Assembly (NCBI GenBank): GCA_038207585.1
Contig: JBBQZP010000004.1
Span: forward strand, 106,255 to 170,254
Direction: 5' to 3'
DNA: 64,000 nt
Source of the DNA: JBBQZP01 sp038207585
GTDB taxonomy: Bacteria > Pseudomonadota > Alphaproteobacteria > Rhodobacterales > Rhodobacteraceae
Shown here piece by piece: positions 8,487 through 16,700 of the stretch. The notes below the pieces were generated by a model. The model ran no database searches. It worked only from the letters and a program-made list of their open reading frames with translations, and was not told the DNA's origin. The translations under genes were made by a program, and so were the position numbers. Within the stretch, counting starts at the first letter, position 1; each line of letters opens with the position of its first letter.

Positions 8487-8512
8487 ATGCCGCAACCCTT
8501 GGATTGCGGCAT
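8487..8512 (-). terminator. Stem-loop after pilin gene 4
   Basis: A perfect 9-bp inverted repeat (ATGCCGCAA / TTGCGGCAT) encloses an 8-base loop. It begins 44 bases after the stop of the pilin gene at 8557. No T-run follows, so it may be a 3' stability hairpin. Confidence 0.55.
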
Positions 8513-8556
8513 CCGGCTATGCGATAACGGGTTTCGCTATCGCGACAAGCAGATCT

Positions 8557-8751
8557 TTATTGATTGGTGTTAACCGACACATTCGCAACTTCGGCCGAGA
8601 TCTTTTCCGCAAGATCGCCAAGGCCTTCGCGGATGGGGTTCATGACCGCAAAGCCAAGGGCCACAACAGCTGCCGTCAGAACAACCCAATCCACCGTGAC
8701 AGCGCCGGATTCGTCGTTCTTGAAGGACTTAAATGTAGATACCAGTTTCAT
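8557..8751 (-). CDS. flp: Flp-type pilin 4
   Basis: The start at the ATG at 8751 (64 residues, MKLVSTFKSF) is preceded by GGAG about 7 bases upstream. The frame also has a GTG one codon earlier. NDESGAVTVDW and LTAAVVALGFAVMN match the paralogues; the C-terminal half (REGLGDLAEKISAEV) differs from pilins 3 and 5. A perfect TTAA-N7-TTAA palindrome lies 95 bases upstream of the start, suggesting CtrA control. Its own stem-loop follows the stop. Confidence 0.9.
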   Translation of the reverse strand: MKLVSTFKSFKNDESGAVTVDWVVLTAAVVALGFAVMNPIREGLGDLAEKISAEVANVSVNTNQ

Positions 8752-8845
8752 CACTCATCTCCAATGACACAATGTGGCGGCAGATCGCCAACATTGCGGC
8801 AAAAGAACAGCCAATCATGGCAGGAATGTGTTCGACTGTGGTCAA

Positions 8846-8860
8846 TTAAGTGTCTGTTAA
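8846..8860. promoter_or_regulatory. Candidate CtrA-binding site upstream of pilin 4
   Basis: The sequence reads TTAA, seven bases, TTAA, the full-length CtrA recognition motif known from Caulobacter and conserved in other alphaproteobacteria. Caulobacter pilA, the Flp-type pilin, is a known CtrA target. The motif is symmetric, so orientation is not decisive. The rest of the 8752-8930 gap is AT-rich and holds no gene. Confidence 0.55.
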
Positions 8861-8930
8861 TACAAGAAATTGAAACAATCTTGAAAGATTGTTCCTTGCG
8901 GGTGGTATGTCGATGTTCCGAGGGTCAGAC

Positions 8931-8982
8931 GCGGGTCGCAACCGGAAGATTGCAACCCGCTGTTTTGGCGGCAGATGCCGCC
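8931..8982 (-). terminator. Double stem-loop after pilin gene 5
   Basis: Directly after the stop at 8991 the minus-strand transcript has a perfect 6-bp GC stem (GGCGGC, 8967-8972, with GCCGCC, 8977-8982). A second, longer stem follows: GCGGGTCGCAA (8931-8941) against its near-perfect complement (8950-8960). The pair probably limits read-through or stabilises the pilin mRNA. Confidence 0.55.
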
Positions 8983-8990
8983 TTGGGCTA

Positions 8991-9179
8991 TTACTGGCCC
9001 GAAGTCACAGAGATCGCGCCGACTTCCGACGAGATGTTTTCGGCAAGCGCACCAACGCCGGTCGTCACCGAGTTCATGACCAGGAAGCCCAGGGCAACCA
9101 CGGCTGCGGTCAGCACGACCCAGTCAACAGTCACGGCACCGGATTCGTCGTTCGCGAAGTTTTTGAAGATGTTCAGCAT
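8991..9179 (-). CDS. flp: Flp-type pilin 5 (first of the array)
   Basis: This 62-residue prepilin begins MLNIFKNFAN, then DESGAVTVDW and LTAAVVALGFLVMN. AGGA lies 8 bases before the start. It is the promoter-proximal gene of the minus-strand pilin array and nearly identical to pilin 3 after residue 9. Its processed form would be about 50 residues, the usual size for Flp pilins. It is followed at once by two stem-loops. Confidence 0.9.
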   Translation of the reverse strand: MLNIFKNFANDESGAVTVDWVVLTAAVVALGFLVMNSVTTGVGALAENISSEVGAISVTSGQ

Positions 9180-9544
9180 GATATGGTCCTATCTAGGGTT
9201 GATACACAAGTTATGGCAGCCTTGGGTTCGCTTCGTTCCGGCCTCTGTTCCGGTCCATTCCCGTTCGGCATGTGGTGATAAAGCAGGTCAAACGTGGCCG
9301 CATTGGGCCGCCAATCGGGCTTTTTCGGAAAAATTGCAGAAATTTCGAAAAATCTCTTAAGTCAATGAATTGTATGAGTAATAAATTTCACTCAGCCTTT
9401 GGTGGCAATCCGATCCGGCGCAAAAGTGAGGGTTTTGTGCCAGAATTGGGCAAAATGGCCATGATTGGCGGTCAGTTTTCTGGCCTTTGAAGGAAATTTT
9501 TGCAAGGCTGTGATCAAGAACAACAAAAGACAGGCAACCGCAAA
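9180..9544. promoter_or_regulatory. Divergent intergenic region between the pilin array and the lytic transglycosylase
   Basis: This 365-base stretch contains no convincing gene. The part at about 9320-9400 is clearly AT-richer than its surroundings, as expected for promoters of the divergent genes. TTGACT occurs on the minus strand near 9360, but no well-spaced -10 partner is clear. A near-match to a CtrA site (TTAA-N7-AATT) lies in the same AT-rich patch, but it is not a match to the consensus. Confidence 0.4.
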
Positions 9545-10429
9545 ATGCGGATCGTAGCAGTAGTGATCTTCGCGGGGCTGACGCTCGCCGCGCCCTTCGG
9601 GCTGCGGGCCGAAGTTGTGGCGCAGGACAACTTTACCTTCAAACGTCTCAAGGCGCCCGGTGCGGGTGGTTTTGCGGGCAAGCGTATCACGGTGCAGATC
9701 GACCCCGCCGAACAGGCGCGCAGGCTGGCGGTGCCGGAAAAGCCCGATGCAATCGAAAAGGCGGTGGCTGAAGCCGTGGCCGCCCCCGATGGCAGCATCT
9801 CGCGGCCGACGTCCCCTGCGGCGCCCGGTGCCTCGCGCTATGGCTGGTTCTGGGATATCGTGCCACCAGCGCGCGACTCTGTCTCGGGCCGCTACACACT
9901 TGCGATGGCGACGTTAAGTCAGGGCCCGGGGGGGAAATCGGTCGCAGCTCCGCGCTTGCAGCAGATGCAGACGCTGGCCTCCAACTATGGCACCGAAATC
10001 CTGAAGGCGACGATTGGCACCGAAGTGTCGCCCGCGCTGGTTCTTGCGGTGATCGGGATTGAAAGTGCGGGCAAGGTTGATGCGCTCAGTTCGGCCGGCG
10101 CGCAGGGGTTGATGCAGCTTATTCCCGCGACGGCGGAACGGTTTGGCGTCACGGATTCCAAGGATGCGACCCAGAACATCAAGGGCGGCGTGGCCTATCT
10201 GAATTGGCTGATGAAGCGGTTCGACCATGATCCGCTGATGGTGATCGCCGCCTACAACGCGGGCGAGGGGGCGATTGACGCGAATTCCGGCGTGCCGCCT
10301 TTTGCCGAGACGCGCGATTATGTGCCCAAGGTGCTGGCGGCGTGGCAGGTGGCGCAGGGGCTGTGCGCGTCACCGCCCGAGTTGGTCAGCGACCCTTGCG
10401 TGTTCAAGATCATCTCGGCCAGCAACTAG
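9545..10429 (+). CDS. Lytic transglycosylase (SLT domain), exported
   Basis: I start at 9545 (294 residues), where a typical signal peptide begins (MRIVAVVIFAGLTLAAP, cleaved near LRAE). A low-complexity middle is followed by a C-terminal SLT goose-type lysozyme domain (about 145-290). It has the catalytic Glu in IGIESAGK (E173), GLMQLIPATA (188-197) and AYNAGEGA (236-243). The enzyme would cleave peptidoglycan to 1,6-anhydromuropeptides in the periplasm. It is divergent from the Tad locus, so a role in opening the wall for pilus assembly is possible but inferred from position only. The ribosome site is weak. Confidence 0.85.
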   Translation: MRIVAVVIFAGLTLAAPFGLRAEVVAQDNFTFKRLKAPGAGGFAGKRITVQIDPAEQARRLAVPEKPDAIEKAVAEAVAAPDGSISRPTSPAAPGASRYGWFWDIVPPARDSVSGRYTLAMATLSQGPGGKSVAAPRLQQMQTLASNYGTEILKATIGTEVSPALVLAVIGIESAGKVDALSSAGAQGLMQLIPATAERFGVTDSKDATQNIKGGVAYLNWLMKRFDHDPLMVIAAYNAGEGAIDANSGVPPFAETRDYVPKVLAAWQVAQGLCASPPELVSDPCVFKIISASN

Positions 10430-10440
10430 CGCAAGCGGAG

Positions 10441-10461
10441 GCCCCGGATCAGGTCCGGGGC
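10441..10461. terminator. 21-bp palindromic element in a convergent gap (copy 1)
   Basis: GCCCCGGA (10441-10448), loop TCAGG, TCCGGGGC (10454-10461). It sits between two convergent genes, the lytic transglycosylase and scoB. The exact reverse complement of the same 21 bases occurs at 32494-32514, again in a convergent gap. It probably acts as a bidirectional terminator or a REP-like repeat. Confidence 0.6.
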
Positions 10462-10472
10462 TGCGGCGCGGA

Positions 10473-11096
10473 TCAGACGAGCGTCGCCTCGGTTGCGGCG
10501 CGCAATTCAGCCTCGGTTACACCATCGGCGAGTTCGACCAGTTTCAGGCCGCCCGCCACCACATCCAGCACGCCAAGGTTGGTGATGATCCGGTCGACCA
10601 CGCCCTTGCCCGTCAGCGGCAGGGTGCAGGCGCGCAAAACCTTGGACTCGCCGTGTTTGGACGTGTGATCCATCACCACCACCACGCGGCCCACACCGGC
10701 AACCAGATCCATCGCGCCGCCCATGCCCTTGACCAGTTTGCCGGGGATCATCCAGTTCGCAAGGTCGCCATTCTCGGCCACCTCCATCGCGCCCAGAATA
10801 GCCATCGCGATCTTGCCGCTGCGGATCATCGCGAAACTTTGCGCAGAATCGAAAAACGCGGTTTGCGGCAGTTCGGTGATGGTCTGCTTGCCTGCGTTGA
10901 TCAGATCGGCGTCTTCCTCGCCCTCAAGCGGAAACGGCCCCATGCCCAGCATCCCGTTTTCCCATTGCAGCGTCACCTCGATGCCCTCCGGGATGTAGTT
11001 GCTGACCAGCGTCGGGATGCCGATGCCGAGGTTGACATACCAGCCGTCCTGAAGCTCTTGCGCCGCGCGGGCGGCCATTTGGTTGCGATCCCACAT
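10473..11096 (-). CDS. scoB: 3-oxoacid CoA-transferase subunit B
   Basis: This 207-residue protein is a family I CoA-transferase beta subunit. Early motifs are NLGIGIPTLV (22-31) and ENGMLGMG, whose Glu (E46) is the catalytic residue that forms the glutamyl-CoA intermediate. With subunit A it moves CoA from succinyl-CoA to a 3-oxoacid such as acetoacetate, as in ketone or polyhydroxybutyrate use. It begins two bases after scoA ends. A 3-oxoadipate CoA-transferase (PcaJ) is possible from family membership, but no other aromatic degradation gene is nearby. Confidence 0.88.
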   Translation of the reverse strand: MWDRNQMAARAAQELQDGWYVNLGIGIPTLVSNYIPEGIEVTLQWENGMLGMGPFPLEGEEDADLINAGKQTITELPQTAFFDSAQSFAMIRSGKIAMAILGAMEVAENGDLANWMIPGKLVKGMGGAMDLVAGVGRVVVVMDHTSKHGESKVLRACTLPLTGKGVVDRIITNLGVLDVVAGGLKLVELADGVTEAELRAATEATLV

Positions 11097-11098
11097 GA

Positions 11099-11797
11099 TC
11101 AGGATGCCTTTCGGGTGGTGCGCTGTTCGATGCGCTTTTCATGGTCGCCCTGCACGATGCGGTGCACATAGATGCCGGGCAGGTGGATCGTGTCGGGGTC
11201 AAGCGATCCCATCGGCACGATCTCTTCCACCTCGGCCACGCAGATCTTGCCGCAACTGGCGGCGGGCGGGTTGAAATTCCGCGCGGTCTTGCGGAACACA
11301 AGGTTGCCCGACGGATCGGCCTTCCACGCCTTGACGATGGACAGGTCGGCCACGATGCCGCGTTCCAGAATGTAATCCTGCCCGTCGAAATTCATCACCG
11401 GTTTGCCCTCGGCAATCACCGTGCCGACGCCGGTTTTGGTGTAAAAGCCCGGAATGCCCGCGCCACCGGCTCGCATCCGTTCGGCGAGCGTGCCTTGCGG
11501 GTTGAATTCCAGCTCCAACTCTCCCGACAGATACTGGCGCATGAATTCGGCGTTTTCGCCGACATAGGAGGACATCATCTTCTTGACCTGACGGGATTCC
11601 AGCAAAACCCCAAGCCCGAACCCGTCAACGCCCGCGTTGTTCGAGGCAACCGTCAGGTTTTTCGTGCCCGCATCACGGATCGCCGCGATCAGCAGTTCGG
11701 GGATGCCGCACAGCCCGAAACCGCCTGCGGCAATCAGCATGCCGTCAAACAGAACCCCGTCCAGTGCGGCTGCGGCATTGTCATAGATCTTTTTCAT
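11099..11797 (-). CDS. scoA: 3-oxoacid CoA-transferase subunit A
   Basis: The start at 11797 (232 residues, MKKIYDNAAAALDG) follows GGAGGGG about 7 bases upstream. GGFGLCGIPE (about 22-31) is the alpha-subunit glycine-rich CoA-binding motif, and further conserved blocks include SNNAGVDGFGLGVL and GFYTKTGVGT. It is the alpha partner of scoB, and the pair forms the active alpha2beta2 type enzyme. It is the first gene of the two-gene operon. The promoter would lie in the 11798-11922 gap next to the tRNA. Confidence 0.88.
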   Translation of the reverse strand: MKKIYDNAAAALDGVLFDGMLIAAGGFGLCGIPELLIAAIRDAGTKNLTVASNNAGVDGFGLGVLLESRQVKKMMSSYVGENAEFMRQYLSGELELEFNPQGTLAERMRAGGAGIPGFYTKTGVGTVIAEGKPVMNFDGQDYILERGIVADLSIVKAWKADPSGNLVFRKTARNFNPPAASCGKICVAEVEEIVPMGSLDPDTIHLPGIYVHRIVQGDHEKRIEQRTTRKAS

Positions 11798-11922
11798 GAA
11801 CCGACCCCTCCGGCATGGTCTGCGCCCGTTGTGCCCAAGGGGCATGGGGCTGTCAATCGCCGCAGTGCAGCACGACACCAAGACTTTACCCGGCCTTCAA
11901 AGCAAGTATGGTGCGGCCCGGG

Positions 11923-12006
<84 letters not shown>

Positions 12007-12013
12007 TTCGACA

Positions 12014-13060
12014 CTAGAGCAAGGCAACCTGCAGGTCGGTGCCCAGTTGCAGGCTGTCGTCGGCGACGTTCAGGATGGTCAGCGTCATGCCAAGGAAGCG
12101 GACAACGGCATTGTCCCCGGTGTAATCGACGTTGAACGACACAGTGGTCTTATCCGGTGCAAAGACGCGGACGTGATCCACGCCGTCCTGCCAATCGCTA
12201 ATGGTGTCATTGCCGTCGCCAGCCTTGAAGTGGAAATAATCCGCCCCGGTCGCGCCAACAAGGCGGTCGTTGCCGGTGCCCCCTGTCAGGGTGTCATTGC
12301 CGCTGCCGCCGTTCAGTATGTCGTTGTTCGTTCCGCCGTAAAGCTTGTCAAACCCGCTGGAGCCGACAACCAGATCGTTTCCGGCATCGCCATAGACCAG
12401 ATCATTGCTCTCATTTCCATTCACGGTGTCTTTGCCCAAGCCGCCATAAACCGTGTCAAAGCCGGTCTGGCCGCTGACACTGTCATTGCCCGCATCGCCC
12501 CAGGCGACATCATTCGCGCCACCAGCGAAGATGCGGTCATTCCCCGTGCTGCCATACAAGCGGTCAGCGCCACCGCTGGACAGGATCATATCATTGCCCG
12601 GCCCGCCATAGATCGTATCGTTTCCATTGGCCGAGGTGATGCGGTCATTGCCATATCCGCCCGTCAGATAGCTAGCCCCACCGATGACGTCGATGAAGTC
12701 GTTGCCAGACAGCAGGCTGCGCAAAAGCGCTGCGTCATCTGCTGTCGATGCCGTGGCGAAGGCCGCGAAAAAATTGGCGGGCGCACGCGAAATGTCGACA
12801 ATGTAATCCTGTTGGCCGGTGGTTTTCAGCGTGGCCCAAGCCAGCACGGGTCCCGAAGCTCCGAGGTCGGTCCCGAATAGGTGCGGATCAAACGTCGAAT
12901 CCGCCGGTGTGTCGATCCGAACACGGTCTACATAGGTGTAAACGCCACCGCCATTGCGCAGGCCGATGCCGGTGATCCCGTCACCCAGCAGAACGGCCGG
13001 ACCGAATCCGAACGAAAAAACCCTGAAATCAATGGAATCCTGGAAGAAAACCTGTGCCAT
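12014..13060 (-). CDS. RTX-type calcium-binding repeat protein, probably type I secreted
   Basis: The start at 13060 (348 residues, MAQVFFQDS) is preceded by GGAG; an in-frame ATG nine codons upstream is possible. The N-terminal ~125 residues are unassigned. Residues from about 130 to 290 are glycine- and aspartate-rich nonapeptide repeats, for example GGYGNDRIT, GGPGNDMIL, GDAGNDLVV and GGSGNDTLT. These fold into a calcium-binding beta-roll in RTX proteins. There is no Sec signal peptide; such proteins are exported by type I systems through a C-terminal signal. No type I transporter genes lie in this window. Function of the N-terminal domain is unknown. Confidence 0.8.
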   Translation of the reverse strand: MAQVFFQDSIDFRVFSFGFGPAVLLGDGITGIGLRNGGGVYTYVDRVRIDTPADSTFDPHLFGTDLGASGPVLAWATLKTTGQQDYIVDISRAPANFFAAFATASTADDAALLRSLLSGNDFIDVIGGASYLTGGYGNDRITSANGNDTIYGGPGNDMILSSGGADRLYGSTGNDRIFAGGANDVAWGDAGNDSVSGQTGFDTVYGGLGKDTVNGNESNDLVYGDAGNDLVVGSSGFDKLYGGTNNDILNGGSGNDTLTGGTGNDRLVGATGADYFHFKAGDGNDTISDWQDGVDHVRVFAPDKTTVSFNVDYTGDNAVVRFLGMTLTILNVADDSLQLGTDLQVALL

Positions 13061-13156
13061 GGCGTCAGCTCCAATAAGATCATTCAATTGCGCGGAAATT
13101 AGACCTCATTTCATGGTCTGGCAATCGGATTTGTCCCATCAGATTTGGGTGCGCCG

Positions 13157-13621
13157 TCACGCCCCGCCGTCCTTCACCGCCTCCATCGCGACATAGGTCG
13201 AGGTACTGGCAACATGCGGCAGCGACGACAGTTTTTCCCCCAGTACGCGGCGGTAATCCTGAATGTCCTCGCAGCGCACTTTCAGCAGATAATCAAAGCG
13301 GCTGGCTATCATGTGGCACTCCTCGACCTCGGGCACGGCGCGCACGGCGGTGTTGAACGCCTGCAGCGCCGCCTCACGCGTGTCCGAAAGGCGCACCTCC
13401 ACAAAAGCCACATGCGCAAGGCCCATCCGGGCCGGGTTCAGAAGCGCGCGGTAGCCAGTGATCACACCCGTCTCCTCCAGCCGTTTCATACGGGCCTGGG
13501 TAGGTGATTTGGAAAGCCCGATGCGGCGGGCAAGTTCGGTGGCGCTGATGCGCCCGTCCACCGCCAGAACGCGCAGAATCGCATGGTCGAAACGATCCAG
13601 ATCGGCGCGGTCGTTTTGCAT
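13157..13621 (-). CDS. putR: Lrp/AsnC-family transcriptional regulator, likely PutR
   Basis: The 154-residue protein (start 13621, MQNDRADLD) has an N-terminal AsnC-type winged helix (ISATELARRIGLSKSPTQARMK within about 25-55) and a C-terminal RAM/ligand domain. It is divergent from putA with about 100 bases between the starts. In Rhodobacter and Agrobacterium, PutR is an Lrp-type activator that responds to proline and drives putA. The gene pair and spacing match that arrangement, so this is the likely regulator of the neighbouring gene. Confidence 0.88.
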   Translation of the reverse strand: MQNDRADLDRFDHAILRVLAVDGRISATELARRIGLSKSPTQARMKRLEETGVITGYRALLNPARMGLAHVAFVEVRLSDTREAALQAFNTAVRAVPEVEECHMIASRFDYLLKVRCEDIQDYRRVLGEKLSSLPHVASTSTYVAMEAVKDGGA

Positions 13622-13725
13622 CGTGAAACTCCGTATCAAAAGGCGGAACGGCTGCCAATGCGTCTATCATCAGGAAGACCGCCTGTCATTTCCCAAGTAT
13701 GATGGGCCAAAGACAGGAGCATGTC

Positions 13726-16700
13726 ATGAACACACCGCACCCGGATGCCTGGACCACGATCGACCGGCACAGCCTGCCCGATGAAGCGGTTCTTGTTGCG
13801 CGCCTGATCGCTGACGCGGGGCTTGATCCGGCGCAGCGGGCGCGGATTGCCGCCTCGGGTGCCGATTTTGTGCGCCGCATCCGGTCGTCTGCCAAACCGG
13901 GGCTGATGGAGGTGTTTCTGGCCGAATACGGGCTGTCGACCGACGAAGGCATAGCACTTATGTGCTTGGCCGAAGCGCTGCTGCGGGTGCCCGATGCCAC
14001 CACGATGGACGCGCTGATCGAAGACAAGATCGCGCCCTCTGATTGGGGCCGGCACTTAGGAAAATCGGCCTCCAGCCTTGTGAACGCGTCGACATGGGCC
14101 TTGATGCTGACGGGCAAGGTTCTGGACGAACGCGAACCCGGCATCGCGGGCCATCTGCGCGCTGCCGTCAAACGTCTGGGCGAACCGGTGATCCGCACCG
14201 CTGTGTCCCGCGCCATGAAGGAAATGGGGCGGCAGTTCGTGCTGGGCGAAACCATCACCTCGGCGATGAAACGCGCGGCCGAATTGGAGGGACGCGGCTA
14301 TACCTACAGCTATGACATGCTGGGCGAGGCTGCGCGCACCGAAGCCGACGCGCGCCGCTATCATTTGTCATATGCCAATGCGATCAATGGGATAGCGAAG
14401 GCGGCGAAAAGCACTGACATCCGCGAGAACCCCGGAATTTCGGTGAAACTCTCGGCGCTCCATCCACGGTACGAGGTGGCAAAGCGCGACCGGGTGATGA
14501 TGGAACTGGTGCCCCGCGTGCGGGCTTTGGCGGGGCTGGCGAAAGCCGCAGGGCTGGGTTTCAACATCGACGCGGAAGAAGCCGACCGGCTGGCGCTGTC
14601 TCTGGAAGTGATCGAGGAGGTGCTGAAAGACAAAAGCCTTGCCGGCTGGAACGGCTTTGGCGTCGTTGTGCAGGCCTACGGGCGGCGTGCGGGGGCGGTG
14701 ATCGACTGGCTTTATGATCTGGCGGTGCGGCTGGACCGCAAGATCATGGTGCGGCTGGTCAAGGGCGCATATTGGGATGCCGAGGTGAAACGCGCGCAAG
14801 TGCTTGGATTGGAAGGCTTTCCCGTCTTTACCCGCAAACAGGCGACCGACGTCAGCTATATCGCCAACGCGAAAAAGCTGCTGGCGATGACCGACCGGAT
14901 CTATCCGCAGTTCGCCACGCACAACGCGCATACGGTCGCCGCGATCCTTGATCTGGGCAATGATAAAACGGCGTTCGAATTCCAGCGCCTGCATGGCATG
15001 GGCGAGCGGCTGCACGACATTGTGCTGACCGACAACGCCACCCGCTGCCGCATCTATGCACCGGTCGGCGCGCACCGCGATCTTTTGGCCTACCTCGTGC
15101 GGCGCTTGCTGGAAAACGGCGCGAACTCCAGTTTCGTGAACCAGATCGTGGATGAGGATGTGACGCCCGAAACCGTCGCCGCCTGCCCGTTGACTGCGAT
15201 GGAAGCGATGGATGCTGTGCCGAACCCGGCCATCCCCACCGCCCCGCATATCTTTGGGGCGCGCGTGAACTCAAAAGGTTTCGATCTGACCGACAGCGCC
15301 GATCTTGCGGCGATTGCAGCGGCGCGCGTCCCCCATCTTGAGACGCTGTTTGATGCCCGCCCGCGCCTTGCAGGATCAGTCGCGGGTGGCCAGCGGGTGC
15401 CGGTGCGCAATCCTGCGACGGGCGCTGTGGTCGGGAATGTGCTGCCCGCCACGGCCCCTGATGTGCAGACAGCCCTTGCCGCCGCCAAACTCTGGGATGC
15501 AGCCCCGGCAGAGCGCGCGAAAACCCTGCTGCGCGCAGCTGATCTGTATGAAGCGAACTTCGGCCCAATCTTTGCTCTGCTTGCGCGGGAGGCCGGGAAA
15601 AGCCTTGCCGATGCGGTGGGAGAGTTGCGTGAAGCTGTTGATTTTCTGCGCTATTATGCAGGGCAGGGGGCCGCGCTTTCGGATGCCCCGCGCGGCACCT
15701 TTGCCTGTATCAGCCCGTGGAACTTTCCTCTGGCAATCTTTACCGGGCAGATTGCGGCGGCCTTGGCGGCTGGCAATGCGGTACTGGCCAAACCTGCGGA
15801 GCAGACCCCGCTGATTGCCACTTTGGCCGTTGATCTGCTGCTGAAAGCCGGGGTGCCCGACACTGCGCTGCAACTATTGCCCGGCGACGGTTCGGTTGGC
15901 GCGGCGCTGACGCAGGATGCGCGGGTGGGCGGGGTTTGCTTTACCGGATCGACCGCCACTGCGCTGAAAATCCGCACCAGCATGGCGCAGCATCTGGACC
16001 CGACAGCGCCGCTGATCGCGGAAACCGGGGGCTTGAATGCAATGCTGGTCGACAGCACCGCACTGCCCGAACAGGCCGTGCGCGATATCGTTGCCTCCAG
16101 CTTTCAGTCGGCAGGGCAGCGCTGTTCGGCCCTGCGGTGTCTTTACCTGCAAGAGGATATCGCGGCCACCGTGCAGCACATGCTGTTCGGAGCGATGGCG
16201 GAACTGACGCTGGGCGACCCGTGGGATATTGCAACCGATGTCGGCCCGGTGATTGATGCGGCGGCGCATAAAACCATCGCCGATTATATCGCTGCGGCGC
16301 GGGCCGAGGGGCGCGTGATCCACGATCTGCCCGCCCCCGCAGGTGGCCATTTCATTGCGCCCACGGTGATCCGCGTAGGCAGTATCAAGGACATGCCGCG
16401 TGAGATTTTCGGGCCGGTCCTGCATATCGCCACGTTCCGCGCCGATGAGATTGACCGCGTGGTTTCTGACGTGAATGCAACAGGTTACGGCCTGACCTTC
16501 GGGCTTCACACGCGCATTGACGACCGTGTGCAGCACATCGTCGAACGGCTTTCGGTCGGCAACATGTATGTCAACCGCAACCAGATCGGTGCGGTGGTGG
16601 GCAGCCAACCCTTTGGCGGCGAAGGGCTTTCGGGCACCGGACCAAAGGCAGGCGGGCCGGAATATCTGGTGCGATTCACCGCGCGGCCCAAGCCAGAGGT

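Noticed and set aside
9355..9375. Near-match to a CtrA site upstream of pilin 5
   Set aside because: It reads TTAA-N7-AATT, so the second half is wrong.
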